Source: Sambucus nigra (taxonomy: Eukaryota > Streptophyta > Magnoliopsida > Dipsacales > Adoxaceae). Taken from it: a stretch of DNA of 64,000 bases. Below are positions 35,109-46,756 of this stretch, in pieces. The position numbers and the translations under genes are program-made. Each line of letters begins with the position of its first letter. The first letter of the stretch is position 1. A model generated the notes under the pieces. The model did no database searches, had not been told where the DNA came from, and worked only from the letters and a program-made list of their open reading frames with translations. The stretch lies in NCBI GenBank assembly GCA_949130495.1, contig CASBWL010000411.1:1748001-1812000 (forward strand), given 5' to 3'.

Positions 35109-36342
35109 TGTAATAACCCGCGTAATTTTTGGGATATTTTCAAAATAAAGAGGAAAAATAAAGTTTTTGATAAAATTATTTTTATTGCTCAAATGGGTTG
35201 ATTATTATGTTTTAAGGCGTGAATTTCAAACGGTTTCGAAATCGGAGTTAAAACGAATTTTAAAATGATTTTTAAATGTCTTTAACTCTTGGAGTTATTT
35301 TGACTTCTAACTCTTCATTTCTTTGCCTTATTTAAAGGAGTCTTTTGGATTCCAACTCTTCATTTCTTTTCATTATAAAAGGAAGTCGTGGGCAAGCCTT
35401 TTAACCTACTTTTGGCAAAAATTTTGGCAACAAATATATTTTATATTCCTTTTCTTTTTATATACACATTGACCCTTGAGATTTGTGAGTTCCAACCTTA
35501 GATTAGAGGTGTTCTTGGGGATATTTTTGTTGGAAGTTCTTGGAGGAGCCTTTGTAGATCTTTTATGTTTATATTGAGGATGTAATCATTGGTTTCTCAT
35601 CATGGTTTGAGGTATGGGGTTTTACACAATATGCTCCTTAAACCTCGCGAGTGTCATTCTCTTTGAATTCTTGTTAATTGAACTCATATTTGAATTGATA
35701 AATTCATTGAAATCTGGAAAATAATTGTTGAAATTATTTTGATTCATGTGGTATCATTATATTGTTGATGAGCACGTTGTCATGAGATTTTATATGGCAC
35801 GGATGTTGGGCACCCGCCAAAATTCCTGTTTCCCGGGCTATGGCTTGATAAAGTATATACGGATGTGGTGAGGCCTGGTGACCCGGTTAAAGTGTTGTTG
35901 AGAAATTATAATGATGAAATGCTATTGAGATTTGCATTTTGATTTGAATATTCATACTCGTTTTGTTACGTTTTATTCATCGCTAACATATATTTGTTGA
36001 ACATCTTTCTTGTCGTATTGTGTACTTCCCCATATTTTCTTTTAGTGGTAGGTTAGTGCGGATTTTGGGGCGCTATGGAGATTGATTTTAGCGAGGATTG
36101 TTTGGAAAAGATTTGTATTATTTATTTTGTTGTATAGAGCATTGGAGATTTGTATTTTATTTTCGAGTTAGTTGTTGTATTTTTTATTCGAGAGACTTGT
36201 TGTAATTGAAGAGATTGAGATTAGTGGATTTATATTATTGTGGGTTTATTTAGATGCTCTATACCTTGTTATATTATGGATTTAGTTTAGTTTTATTGCA
36301 TTAGCGCTCCGTTCGCTCTCTCCGGGCGGGTGGAGTGTTACA
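35109..36342 (+). repeat. 5' LTR of the compact element
   Basis: Bounded by TGTAATAACCC and GTGTTACA. The duplication ATTTT precedes it and the PBS follows 2 bp after its end. Confidence 0.95.
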
Positions 36343-36344
36343 AA

Positions 36345-36356
36345 TGGTATCAGAGC
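36345..36356 (+). other. Primer-binding site (tRNA-Met) of the compact element
   Basis: TGGTATCAGAGC, a perfect complement of the initiator tRNA-Met 3' end, lies 2 bp after the LTR end ACA. Confidence 0.93.
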
Positions 36357-36576
36357 TTAGGTATACGGCAACCCTCGGGGCTTGAGTTTTGGGTTCATTG
36401 CGTGGTTAGCAATTTTTGGAGATAGAAAATTTTAGGTGATATTCGTGATAGGTTTCGAGATTAGATGTGAGGAATTATTTTTGGCGACGAGATTTATTTT
36501 GGAGATTGTTGGCTTGATTTTGAGAGTTAGGCATTCGGCGAATTTCGAGGGCGAAATTCCATTGTTAGCGGGGAAG
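36357..36576 (+). other. 234-bp interior remnant with polypurine tract
   Basis: The interior holds a vestige of the pol 3' end (AATTTCGAGGGCGAAATTCC) and AGCGGGGAAG directly before the 3' LTR at 36577. An 84-codon frame (36436-36690) crosses into the LTR and is not a known protein. Confidence 0.85.
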
Positions 36577-37811
36577 TGTAATAACCCGCGTAATTTTTGG
36601 GATATTTTCAAAATAAAGAGGAAAAATAAAGTTTTTGATAAAATTATTTTTATTGCTCAAATGGGTTGGTTATTATGTTTTAAGGCGTGAATTTCAAACG
36701 GTTTCGAAATCGGAGTTAAAACGAATTTTAAAATGATTTTTAAATGTCTTTAACTCTTGGAGTTGTTTTGACTTCCAACTCTTCATTTCTTTGCCTTATT
36801 TAAAGGAGTCTTTTGGATTCCAACTCTTCATTTCTTTGCATTATAAAAGGAAGTCGTGGGCAAGCCTTTTAACCTACTTTTGGCACAAATTTTGGCAGCA
36901 AATATATTTTATATTCCTTTTCTTTTTATATACACATTGACCCTTGAGATTTGTGAGTTCCAACCTTAGATTAGAGGTGTTCTTGGGGATATTTTTGTTG
37001 GAAGTTCTTGGAGGAGCCTTTGTAGATCTTTTGTGTTTATATTGAGGATGTGATCATTGGTTTCTCATCATGGTTTGAGGTATGGGGTTTTACACAATAT
37101 GCTCCTTAAATCTCGCGAGTGTCATTCTCTTTGAATTCTTGTTAATTGAACTCATATTTGAATTGATAAATTCATTGAAATCTGGAAAATAATTGTTGAA
37201 ATTATTTTGATTCATGTGGTATCATTATATTGTTGATGAGCACGTTGTCATGAGATTTTAATATGGCACGGATGTTGTGCACCCGCCAAAATTCCTGTTT
37301 CCCGGGCTATGGCTTGATAAAGCATATACGGATGTGGTGAGGCCTGGTGACCCGGTTAAAGTGTTGTTGAGAAATTATAATGATGAAATGCTATTGAGAT
37401 TTGCATTTTGATTTGAATATTCGTACTCGTTTTGTTACGTTTTATTCATCGCTAACATATATTTGTTGAGCATCTTTCTTGTCGTATTGTGTACTTCCCC
37501 ATATTTTCTTTTAGTGGCAGGTTAGTGCGGATTTTGGGGCGCTATGGAGATTGATTTTAGCGAGGATTGTTTGGAAAAGATTTGTATTATTTATTTTGTT
37601 GTATAGAGCATTGGAGATTTGTATTTTATTTTCGAGTTAGTTGTTGTATTTTTTATTCGAGAGACTTGTTGTAATTGAAGAGATTGAGATTAGTGGATTT
37701 ATATTATTGTGGGTTTATTTAGATGCTCTATACCTTATTATATTGTGGATTTAGTTTAGTTTTATTGCATTAACGCTCCGTTCGCTCTCTCCGGGCGGGT
37801 GGAGTGTTACA
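36577..37811 (+). repeat. 3' LTR of the compact element
   Basis: Nearly identical to 35109-36342, and followed by the second ATTTT duplication at 37812-37816. Confidence 0.95.
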
Positions 37812-38545
37812 ATTTTTCATTTTAATCTACATATATTTAGACAAATGTACCCTCACATATACCCATTTAAGCCCAGTTACTCTCACTCTCTAAAAACAAG
37901 CGCATAACCCCACAGTTTTTCTCTCTCAAAAAGCCCCACCTCGCCCCGCCCCACCCCACCCCATCGGAGACTCGTCGAAAATTGTCAACCGAAAAATTTC
38001 GTCGGAGGCCGCCGAAATTCTCACCGGAGTGTCTCTCTCTCTATCTCTTCATTTATTTGTTTATTTTTTATCATCCGCGCCAGTGGCATCATCGCCCGAG
38101 CTGGAAAAGAAGAGTTTTCGCCCCTAAAAAATGGAGGTTTTACATAAAGAGTAAATTTATTTGTTTTGATATTTTCCTAAAAAAATATCGAATATTGGTA
38201 TCATTTGATAGATCTTGAAGAGTAGATTTCAAATATATAAATTTTGTGAATTTTGGATTTGTAGATTTGAAGTTATGTACTTTTAAAGATGTGATGGGTT
38301 TTTTGGGGAAAAAAACGAGGTAACAAATGTCAAAGATATTTTGGGGATGTATTTGTTATTTTAATGCGCTGAATTGGCAAAATAGGATCTTTGACACCAT
38401 TGACTCGGTCAAATGATCTTTTGCCTCATTCACCAAGTGAATAGGACTTGATAACTATTACCCCCAAGTCATACGAGTGGTTTAATTATTTAATAAATAA
38501 TATATTATGGTCTTTTTGTTTAGTGCCCCTTGATTTAACTTTATT
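37812..38545. other. Spacer with CT- and C-rich leader-like tract
   Basis: The right flank of the compact element has CT repeats and a C-rich run (37925-37965), then CCGGAG-type words to about 38025, resembling the 5' UTR and first codons of a plant gene. The frame 37982-38218 has no recognised domain and no exon continuation was found. The rest is AT-rich. Confidence 0.3.
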
Positions 38546-39419
38546 TTAACAAAAAAAATTACTCAATTTCACACTTACCAAATTCTCTCTCTCCGTGTGA
38601 GAATACTTAATTTGGGTCCCATTATTTGTCACCGGAGCTCTGGGAATACCAGATCTAGTGATGATGTTTCTACATACAAACCACATGGAATCAGTTTCTT
38701 TAATATGAGTTAATGGTTCGGCCTCCACCCATTTGGTGAAGTAGTCGGTAGCGATTATCAATTATCTCATGTGTCCCTAATACTACAGGCAAATGTCTTA
38801 CTGTGCCCATGCCCCATTGAGAGAAAATCCATGGACTTGTGAGAGGATTAAGGTCGTCAGTCGGTTGTTTAATAATGGGGGGAAATTTCTGACATTTAGA
38901 GCATTTACGGAAAAACTCGGTGGCATTTTTTTGCCTGAAAGGCCAATAATAGCCTTGGCACATCACCATATATGAAGGAGATCTTCCACTTGTGTGAGCC
39001 TTAAAATTTCCTATGTAAATCTTGCTAGGAATGTTATCTACTTTATTTGGGTGGACACACTTAAGTAGAGGGCCTATGAATGATCCTCGGTAAAGTTGTC
39101 CTTCAAAGTTAATGCAAAACCTTGATGATTGAATCTTCAATTTGTGGGAGTCTTTGTCATCGGGGGGCAAATATTCATTCTTCGGATAGGCCATGATAGG
39201 AACCATCCAGGATGAGGCCGAGTTGATTTTAATGACTTCTGGGCAAGCATTTGGATCATTAATGCTTAGTCAATCAAAATGTTCCACCATAACTATCCCT
39301 TCCAGATTGGTGTCAATCATTAATAACAATATAGCCAAGGCATCATCATGATTTTTGTTATTCCTCGACAATTGTTATGCCGATACTGACTTGAAATCCT
39401 TCCAGGATATCCTCATCTT
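38546..39419 (-). pseudogene. pol: Tat-lineage integrase fragment
   Basis: Minus-strand frames give VHPNKVDNIPSKIYIGNFKAH, then MCQGYYWPF and FFRKCSKCQKF (zinc-binding part), SPWIFSQWGMG (start of the core, with the catalytic Asp position damaged), then ATDYFTKWVEAEPL. The wording parallels the integrase at 14857-15525 but is a more distant copy. Upstream (39210-39419) the frame retains pieces of the region between RNase H and integrase. It stops abruptly at 39419, where LTR G inserts, and at about 38550 on the other side. Confidence 0.75.
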
Positions 39420-42400
39420 TGTAACACCCCATTTTTTTAATTATGGGATTAATTAAATTTAAATATGTAAAATTAATTGATAATTAATCCGAATTTAAAT
39501 AAATATTAACTAGCGAGACGAGGGTTACTATTTACTGATGTCAATTATATTGAATATTACTTAGTGAATAAAGAAATATGTGATTATGAAGTTATTAAAA
39601 TTATCGAGAGTGAAAAATACATTAGCTACGATAGTTAAGTTGGGACGCGAGTGTCCGTCGTATCGGGACTCAATTAAAGGGTATAAAAAAGTATTTTATT
39701 TTTAAGTCATCTGTATGGTCATTTTTAGTGCGCCAAATTGTCCGGAAAGGACTATATAGTCAGAAAAGTCTACTCGGGGGTTTGGTTTGGATCCCGGGGC
39801 AATTTTAGGTCATACCGTCATCCCAGAGGGGTATTTTAGTCATTTGTATTTTTAGAGGAATAAAACCTACGAATTTTCTAAGTATAATATATCTAGTTAG
39901 AGAAGGGGGTTAGGGTTAGCAATGTGAGAAACAAGGAGAAGTAATAGTGAGGCCATAGGAAGAAGAGGAAAGGAGTTCAAAAGGCTAGAACCACACATTT
40001 CTACCCCAATTGCACCACTAACACCACCACCGCGTAGTTCGGGGGAAGGGGAAACACCACCACACCCATCAACATCAGTGGATCATACCTTCATTTTAAG
40101 TCAAGTTTTTAAACTTGCGAATTTCAGAACATATATATATCCATGTTAGTTTAGGATGAAAAACTTACATGATTATGTAGAGATTAAGTAAATTTTTGGA
40201 GAATTAAACTATGTTTTTGGATGAAATTCATAATAGGTTGAACTCCCTAATGTATGTAGGATGAAATTGGTGAATTGTTAATATCCAAATGTGAAGGAAT
40301 CTGGGTTGTATAATGATTCTTGAATAAAAGTGACGAATTAGGGTTCTTGAGAATTTAATTGGAATTAATTTGATTAATTGATGAATCTTGATGATTTAGT
40401 GATTCTTGTACGTTAGAAATCATTTATATGAGTTGGTATAACGTTTAGTATAATTGTTTTGAAGTTTGGGAATGATTTCTAAAGGTTTGAGAGGACAAAA
40501 ATGGAGGAAACCCGTAACAATGAAATGGAAAAGACGAGACCTATTGAGGCGAATCGATTCGGTCCCTAGATGAATCAATTTGGCAAGACGAATCAATTCG
40601 GACCAGAGCCGAATCGATTCGGTTGCCCAGTTTTGGCCACTTTTTCTTTTTTGTTTCAAATCTTTGGGAAGCGTCTGGGATTCACTCGTGGAATTTAATT
40701 TCAAATATATTGAGGAATATATGGAGATACCACTAGGACTAAGTTGGGTTTTGGGCTAGGTTCTTCAAGGAGGAATTGAGGGCTAAACTTAATTAGGCTT
40801 AATTGAGAGAAATGCCTAATTTGGAGAATAGTTCGAGTCATGGAGATTCGAGAGAAATGGTGACTTAGACCAGTAAGATATAGTGAGTTACCTACTGATA
40901 TTATGTGTAGAATAAGGGATACACTTTGAGTGGTGAGAAATACTCGGGAGCGTACAATGAGAAGTAAAGTTATACTTTATTAATACGGGGCATATTCGGG
41001 ATTTAAATATACTACGTATGGGATAATTGATATGGGTCGCGCATATACCTGTAATGATGATAAATATATAGGATTATGTGATTGCCTATAGTATAATTGA
41101 CTATGTGTATTAACATGCTTGCTATTGCGGGAGGTTTGAAAAGGGTACAATCTTATCTTGATGAGCCTTCGGGGGGATTTTAGATTGATGCTTCAGAACA
41201 TAGAACCTAGGTACGGGCTATCTGTGAGAATGGTAGTGACGATGGTCATATGGGTGCATAGGTATATGCATATCCCATAGACCTGGAACTATATTCTCCT
41301 CTAATATGTGTGATTGTTATTCGTAGTTCGAGAGAGAAAAGAACCAATGGTCCTTGTTTTGTACGTGATGTACCGGGCCTAGATAGAAGAGTATGCATGC
41401 ACCGCAGGTCTCAGCCTAGGGGAGTGGAATAAGTATTTATATATATAATAAAGTGATGAATATATAAATGCTTGCATTATATTATACTGTGTTATTCTAC
41501 TGTGTGACCTTAGTAGATGACAAAGATAGTGAAATATGAATTAATTCAAGTATGTGAACACATAACTTAAATTGTGAGAACTCCTATCTAAAATAAAAGA
41601 TGTGGAAATTATTCAGTGTGGTATTTACGTGGGAATTAAGAGCGGGCACTATGATTGTTTAGGAGACGAATACATTCGAACTAGTTAGGCTAGATAGCGT
41701 TAACTAGAGTGGTTTAGCGGTACGCTAGGCGTGCACACTAGTTGAGAGGTGAGATTTCTCAAGAGAGAGAGACCACGTAACTAACATGTATATAATATCT
41801 GTTTTCAGCATTTTAAATACTTGATAATCTGTTTTAAACTATTTTTCACTCGGGCTCTGACCCATTTCTTACAAATCTATTTTTCTCTTGTACCATCTAT
41901 TTTTAGGTGTCCAGCCATAGGGACGACAAGAATAAACTATCTGATGATTTAACGTGCTGCAACTATTGTGGAAGTTACAGGTCCTCGTGATTAGGCGTCT
42001 CCCCTATTATCCATTTCAGTTCCTAATATAGGGATTTCATGTAGAGCATGTCACCCACTCCTAGTTATTTCTTATTTCAGAGATTATGTGCTTCGTTATT
42101 TCAGTTTTAGTTGGATTCAGTTTTCATTATGGATTATTGTATTTGAGGCATTTAAACTGGGATGTTTATTCCAGTCTCATTTATTCAGTCAGATAATTTC
42201 TCAGTGTCATTATTTCTTTTACTTATGAGAATGGTGAATGTGGTATTATTATCCAATTGGCTTCATGATAATTAAAAATATAAAGTTCTAACATCAACCG
42301 TTTTAAATATTAGGTGGTTAGTAATTAATAAAAAAAATCGATAGTGATGCTAAGAATGAACCAACCGGATACACTGATTTAATTTAATAAAGGACTGATC

Positions 42401-42430
42401 ACCTGATAATTAATTAGGTGGGGTGACACA
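39420..42430 (+). repeat. 5' LTR of gypsy element G (3011 bp)
   Basis: Boundaries are TGTAACACCCCATT at 39420 and GGTGGGGTGACACA at 42430, followed by a PBS. It is inserted in the Tat integrase fragment; the 5 bp on the left are ATCTT. It aligns along its length with LTR A (1-2379). Both contain a GAATCGATTC cluster, 'gttcgagagagaaaagaa', 'gcatgc(a/g)ccgcaggtctca' and 'aggtgtc(c/a)a(g/t)cca'. Similarity in order but with many substitutions suggests the same family and different ages. Confidence 0.9.
40551..40622. repeat. Cluster of GAATCGATTCGG motifs in LTR G
   Basis: Two perfect copies (40551-40562 and 40611-40622) and two decayed ones (GAATCAATT) lie in 72 bp, immediately before 'TTGCCCAGTTTTGGCC'. 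The position corresponds to 606-680 in LTR A. The decayed copies differ by C-to-T or G-to-A changes at the CpG. Confidence 0.85.
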
Positions 42431-42432
42431 GG

Positions 42433-42444
42433 TGGTATCAAAGC
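42433..42444 (+). other. Primer-binding site of element G
   Basis: TGGTATCAAAGC, one mismatch from the initiator tRNA-Met complement, lies 2 bp after the LTR end. Confidence 0.88.
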
Positions 42445-42615
42445 ATCGGGTTCTAGAGTCTTTAGGATCTATGCTGCTTATTATGCTTTCAGTATAGTGT
42501 TCATTGATGTAGAGCCCTATATTTAGGACTGTTATATTCATTAATTGTACATTTTACGTCTTCAACTATTTAGAAATATTAAATGTATACTTATAAAGAT
42601 TCTCTCTCATTTTAG

Positions 42616-42811
42616 ATGCCTCCTAGACGTGCACAGAGAGTTCCTAGGGGTGCCCAGCCTGAACCCCAACCAGCTTCAGCACAGTGTACCATGAATGCCA
42701 CGGAGGTTGTCGCTATAGTGGTGAAAGTGGTAAATGAGGCATTAGCAGTAGTACAACAGGCCCCTCCACAGGCTCAAGTGGTGGCACCAGCGCAGATTCA
42801 GAGTTCTCAGG
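42616..42811 (+). pseudogene. gag: gag N-terminus of element G, cut by LTR DNA
   Basis: The frame begins MPPRRAQRVPRGAQPEPQ, a Pro/Arg/Gln-rich start typical of Tekay/Del-type gypsy Gag. It continues through a short helical stretch (TEVVAIVVKVVNEALAVV) to Gln/Ala-rich sequence. At 42812 the coding sequence is replaced by TGTGACACCCC, the end of another LTR in the opposite orientation. The remaining capsid, zinc knuckle and pol are not found downstream. The start codon lies 171 bp after the PBS. Confidence 0.8.
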
Positions 42812-43800
42812 TGTGACACCCCGTCTAAGTAAATACGAGTGATCAGGCCTTTTATCCAATTAAAACAGCTTTCTCACATGGTTCATTCTTAACATCACTG
42901 TCGAAAAATAAAATTTATTACTAACCACCTAAGTTAATTAAACCGGTGCTAAATTTTATCTTTCAATTAAACAGGATAAAAGAATAGTTTGAGAACTAAA
43001 TCAACATTCCCAATATATTAAAATCCAAACCATCATAATATGTAAATGAATCAAAGTCATGCTGAATAAACCACCGGCTAAAAAAACTACAACCAAGAAA
43101 TAATCCACATCCAATCTGCTAAGGAAAACTGATACAAAACTGGAACTGTAATGTATTCAACTGACAACATGTCTACACAAGAGATACAGGAATGAGATCC
43201 TATGCTAGATCTGAATGAAAGAATCGACTACTCAATAAGTTTGTCAGCATCCACAGTGCTACAACTCCGAATCCTTGGAATGAAATCAAGTATGGCGCCC
43301 TTGTGGATGGACACCTAAAACGTTTTAAAAATATTTTTTTATAGCAAGAGTTAGTACTCAAAACATTTTGAAAATATTTAGCAAGTAATTTATCGCAATT
43401 AAAATCGGTTATTGACAACACATGTTAGGTTTATGCACACTCCCTTGAGTTTCGTCACCCCTCATCTAATGTGCACGCCTAACGTTCTACACCTACCCCA
43501 CCTAGCCATACTACCCAAGCTAACTAGACTAAAGTATACTGAACTTATTTACACGTCTAAGTTTTCGTACCGTCCATACAGCACGCTACTCCATTAACAT
43601 ATCTCATATGTTAGTTATTGCTCAGGTAACATTTCACCTATGTTATTTCTTTTCAATCTTTAATAATTAAGTTTCACTACTTAATTAATGCAACATTTCA
43701 CACATTGTCCCCTTTTGAACCTTTAAAATGAAGTTTCACTACTTAATTTTATTCTTTAGATATTCACTATCCATTGGTTAAGCATTACATGTTTGACACA
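42812..43800 (-). repeat. LTR fragment (H), minus orientation, inside G gag
   Basis: The + strand begins TGTGACACCCCGTCTAAG, then 'gcctttt...aacatcactgtcgaaaa' and 'cccttgtggatggacacct', mirroring the terminal 1 kb of LTR E (23951 onward). No PBS lies to its left, so only the LTR entered here or the interior has been lost. Similarity fades near 43800 and no start terminus (TGTTACA on the + strand) follows, so it is truncated on the right. Confidence 0.75.
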
Positions 43801-44800
43801 CACACGTAGTTGCATGTTTAGGGGCTGAATTAATTTGTTTTAAAAATTGAAACCTATTAAATAAGGCTAACTTGGAAATTTGCGAATTCAGTTTAATCAG
43901 TATCACACGGCATTTTCGAATTGGTATCAGATCTTATTTAAGCGATCACCACTTTCTCAATCTTATACTCGTATATTTAGTTCTCTTACTCCATCTATCA
44001 CATTTTGCAAAATATTTTTTGTATATCTTCTTAAGTTTTGAATGTGACACTGATAATAAACAGTCAATCTGAGATAGCCACACAAATGGTCACGGATTTT
44101 GTTGATGTTCAATATTTGTGTGGTTGACTCGATTTGTGGTTTGTATTATGTGATGTTCACCAAGACATAAAGGATCAAAGTCTTTTATTGGTAACACTAA
44201 TTCCATTTTCTTATATTCTTCACTAACCCTACATTGTTTTGTGTTATTATTCCATTTTTAGTTTGTATCACTAATCCCGCACTTGTTATTGTCATATATA
44301 CATTCACATATATTTTTATAAGTAAAAAATCCCCAAAAGGGGGTTTATGCCACAATTCCCAATTTAGATTGTTCTCACAATTTTCTACACTTTCAACACA
44401 TTTTAAATATATTTTCATAAATCATAAGAGACACCCTAAATTTGGATTATGGGTTAGACCCCAACCTTATTCATCTTACGAACTACGTGGACTTTGATGC
44501 CATTTTTGGCTACGTAGGCATCCCGAAGTTATTTTTGGATTCAAGTCATATGTTACCTACCATTTGAAACATTTTGAAGTTTTTTTTACAGGCCTAGATG
44601 GAGAAGAAATATTTTGAAGTCATGCTTTGTGAAAGGAAACGATCATTGCATTAGATTTTGGTGAAGGTACTGTTATGTTATTGTCATATTCACACAAGCA
44701 TGCGTTGTATTATTGTTTATGTTGAACAATTTGATGGATTTAGTTAGTTAAATTGTATTGTGTGATTATTGTTTGATTTATGGATAGGGTAGTGGCTAAA
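43801..44800. other. Unassigned DNA with a gypsy-LTR-like motif
   Basis: Mostly AT-rich and non-coding. At 44479-44520 'GAACTACGTGG ... TACGTAGGCA' resembles a phrase common in LTR/leader regions of plant gypsy (Tat/Ogre) elements, seen here without other support. The overlapping frames at 44197-44418 (-) and 44234-44497 (+) show no domain. Confidence 0.3.
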
Positions 44801-44819
44801 TATTTATTTCTGGAAATGT

Positions 44820-45336
44820 TAACAGGTTTGAAAAAATTGTACACGTTTTTTGGGGATGCAATTTTTTTTTTTAATTTTTAAAATTTAATTACAGTTTTTA
44901 CCGTGACCAAAACTGTGATAAAATTTAAAAAAATAATATTTGGTTACAGCTAAGAATTGTGACCAAATATTAATTTTTGTCACAATTGTGGTCACTGGCC
45001 AAAACTGTGACCCCTAGTGTGACCATTTAAAATTATAAAATATATAGTCACATTTTTTAACCGTGACTATATATTTTATAATTTTAAATGGTCACACCGG
45101 GCTCAGACTTTTTCATGGTGACCTAAAATAAATGTCCCTTTAATGGTCAAAAACTGGGTTATAGTTCTGATTCGTGATCACTAGGTTACGGTCCCAAACT
45201 GTGACATGCCAATCAACGGCCTTAATATGGGGTCACGATTTTGGACCATGACCCACGATACTGTCAGCGTCAATATGGACCCATAGGCCTTGGTCACGGT
45301 CCAAAACTATGACCATCTACATGTTTTAGTGTAGTG
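44820..45336 (-). mobile_element. CACTA-type transposon terminal region
   Basis: The right edge reads TTTTAGTGTAGTG (45324-45336), which on the minus strand is CACTACACTAAAA, the En/Spm terminal inverted repeat. About 500 bp inside carry a dense set of subterminal motifs (AACTGTGACC, GGTCACGG and CCGTGACC in both orientations), as CACTA elements have. The 3 bp outside are GAC. No left CACTA terminus with a matching 3-bp duplication was found and no transposase is present, so this is a fragment or a non-autonomous copy. Confidence 0.65.
45017..45097. repeat. 35-bp perfect inverted repeat with 11-bp loop
   Basis: Arms 45017-45051 and 45063-45097 are perfect reverse complements, starting GTGTGACCATTTAAAA. 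The spacer is 11 bp. It lies within the CACTA-like subterminal region, and its outer bases are the same GTGACC motif. Confidence 0.95.
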
Positions 45337-46136
45337 GACCCATGTGATTTGATGTGAGTTGAGCATACTCATGTGTATTCTGGATTATGTGATGTCGTAT
45401 TATTGTATTTTGAGATGATAGTACCAGTTATGTTTATACTAGAGATGAATTTTTTTTAGATATGACTCAGGATTATTAAGATAGAATACACTAGATACGT
45501 AAATACTTAAATGTGACTCAAGAATATTAAACCTTGATACACTAGACATATACATTTATAATCACAACTTCCCTAAAGTAAGATAATAATATTTAGTAAG
45601 ATAAATGATGTTAATGTAAGTGATTATCGTAAAGTAAGAGATTCTTAATGCAATAGATGAACTTAATATTATTAAAGTAAATAATACTTAGTTAAAAGAT
45701 AAAATTCTATTACATGGACATCATACGCGTTTGGGATTAGAAACGCATGCTTATTTAGGTTGTTTAGATTGGGTAACTTAAATAACGTTAAATTAAATTA
45801 ATATGGAAAGAAGATGTATTATTATTATTATTATCGTGGCCCAAATGTAGTTATATGCATAAGCACTGTAGACTTACTAGGTTTAATCCTCGTTGTTGAT
45901 TTTTTTTTACATGAATTGGTCAATTAAAATTTTAGGGTTTATTTTATAATTTAATCAAGTTATATGAGCTCAAGTGTAATTATTATAAAGTTTTGGTCTG
46001 AAATGGTAATTATTTTAAGTTAGAAATTGAACTGGACTCGTGGGGTTTTATTTATAAAGGCTTGGGGGTAGAATGGTATTTGTCCAATACTTGGGAATCA
46101 AGTAGGGTATTATAATATGAGCTTCTAGAAAGACCT
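45337..46136. other. Unassigned AT-rich DNA
   Basis: No coding signal. It includes a short ATT microsatellite (about 45817-45834). It is continuous with 46757 onward if the hAT element is removed. Confidence 0.4.
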
Positions 46137-46144
46137 GTAGCCAC
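46137..46144. other. hAT target-site duplication GTAGCCAC, left copy
   Basis: GTAGCCAC is repeated at 46749-46756, directly outside the element. Eight base pairs is the hAT footprint. Confidence 0.88.
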
Positions 46145-46748
46145 TAGGGATGCATATAGGGTTGGGTGAGTCGGGCTTGGGGTTGCTCATGTTCGGACCG
46201 AACTACCTTACCCATGCTCAAGCTCGAGCTCGGCCCAAACTAATTTTCCCCACCTAAGCCCAAACTCGACTTATAAGTATTATGGGTTTCGGTGCTGATT
46301 TAAAACAGGCCCGATTTCAAATTTTTTGTTAAAAAAGTTTGAATTAGTATTTTTTTTCTTGTATTTCCATCATGGAGAAAATATACACACTAAAATGTAA
46401 TTGATATTTCATAAAAAAAATATATGTATAATTATGAAATATACTAAATTAAAATAAGGGAAGTAAGATTGAAAACCCACAAAGGCCAATTAAATTTCAT
46501 ACATAGAGAATTAGTTAACATAAATATGTTATATTATATAAAATTATTTATTTATTTATATACTCAAAGTTCGAGCTTCGGGCCTAATTCGGGCTTAGCG
46601 AAGTTTGGCTCAAACTCGACCCGAAATTCATTCGGGCTTGAAATTTTGGCTCAGGATTGGCTCGGCTCAAACTCAAATAAAGCTTGGCCCGAGAATAGCG
46701 GGCCCAACGGGCGGGCTTCGAGCTTGCCCGACTCATTTTACAGTTCTA
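46145..46748. mobile_element. Non-autonomous hAT element, 604 bp
   Basis: The ends are TAGGGATGCAT and, on the other strand, TAGAACTGTAA. Each is followed after about 10 bp by GAGTCGGGC, giving imperfect terminal and subterminal inverted repeats. The body is rich in 'gggctcgg' and 'caaactcgaccc' words at both ends and AT-rich in the middle. An 8-bp duplication flanks it. The frames 46469-46939 and 46605-46976 run across the right border and do not encode transposase. Elements with these 'GAGTCGGGC...' ends are common in plants. Confidence 0.85.
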
Positions 46749-46756
46749 GTAGCCAC

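Larger units (their letters stand above)
35109..37811 (+). mobile_element. Compact non-autonomous gypsy-derived LTR element
   Basis: Two LTRs of 1234 bp (35109-36342) and 1235 bp (36577-37811) surround only 234 bp. The LTRs start TGTAATAACCCGCG and end GGAGTGTTACA and are nearly identical, with a few scattered substitutions, mostly transitions. ATTTT flanks both sides (35104-35108 and 37812-37816). The interior starts with a perfect tRNA-Met PBS and ends with TTCGAGGGCGAAATTCC then AGCGGGGAAG, the wording of the 3' end of gypsy pol and its polypurine tract. All of gag-pol has been removed. Size is unlike a TRIM (short LTRs) or a LARD (long interior). Mobility must have used proteins made elsewhere. 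Confidence 0.95.

Noticed and set aside
37900..38220. First exon of a host gene
   Set aside because: The C- and CT-rich leader is suggestive, but no continuing exon, splice site or known protein was found.
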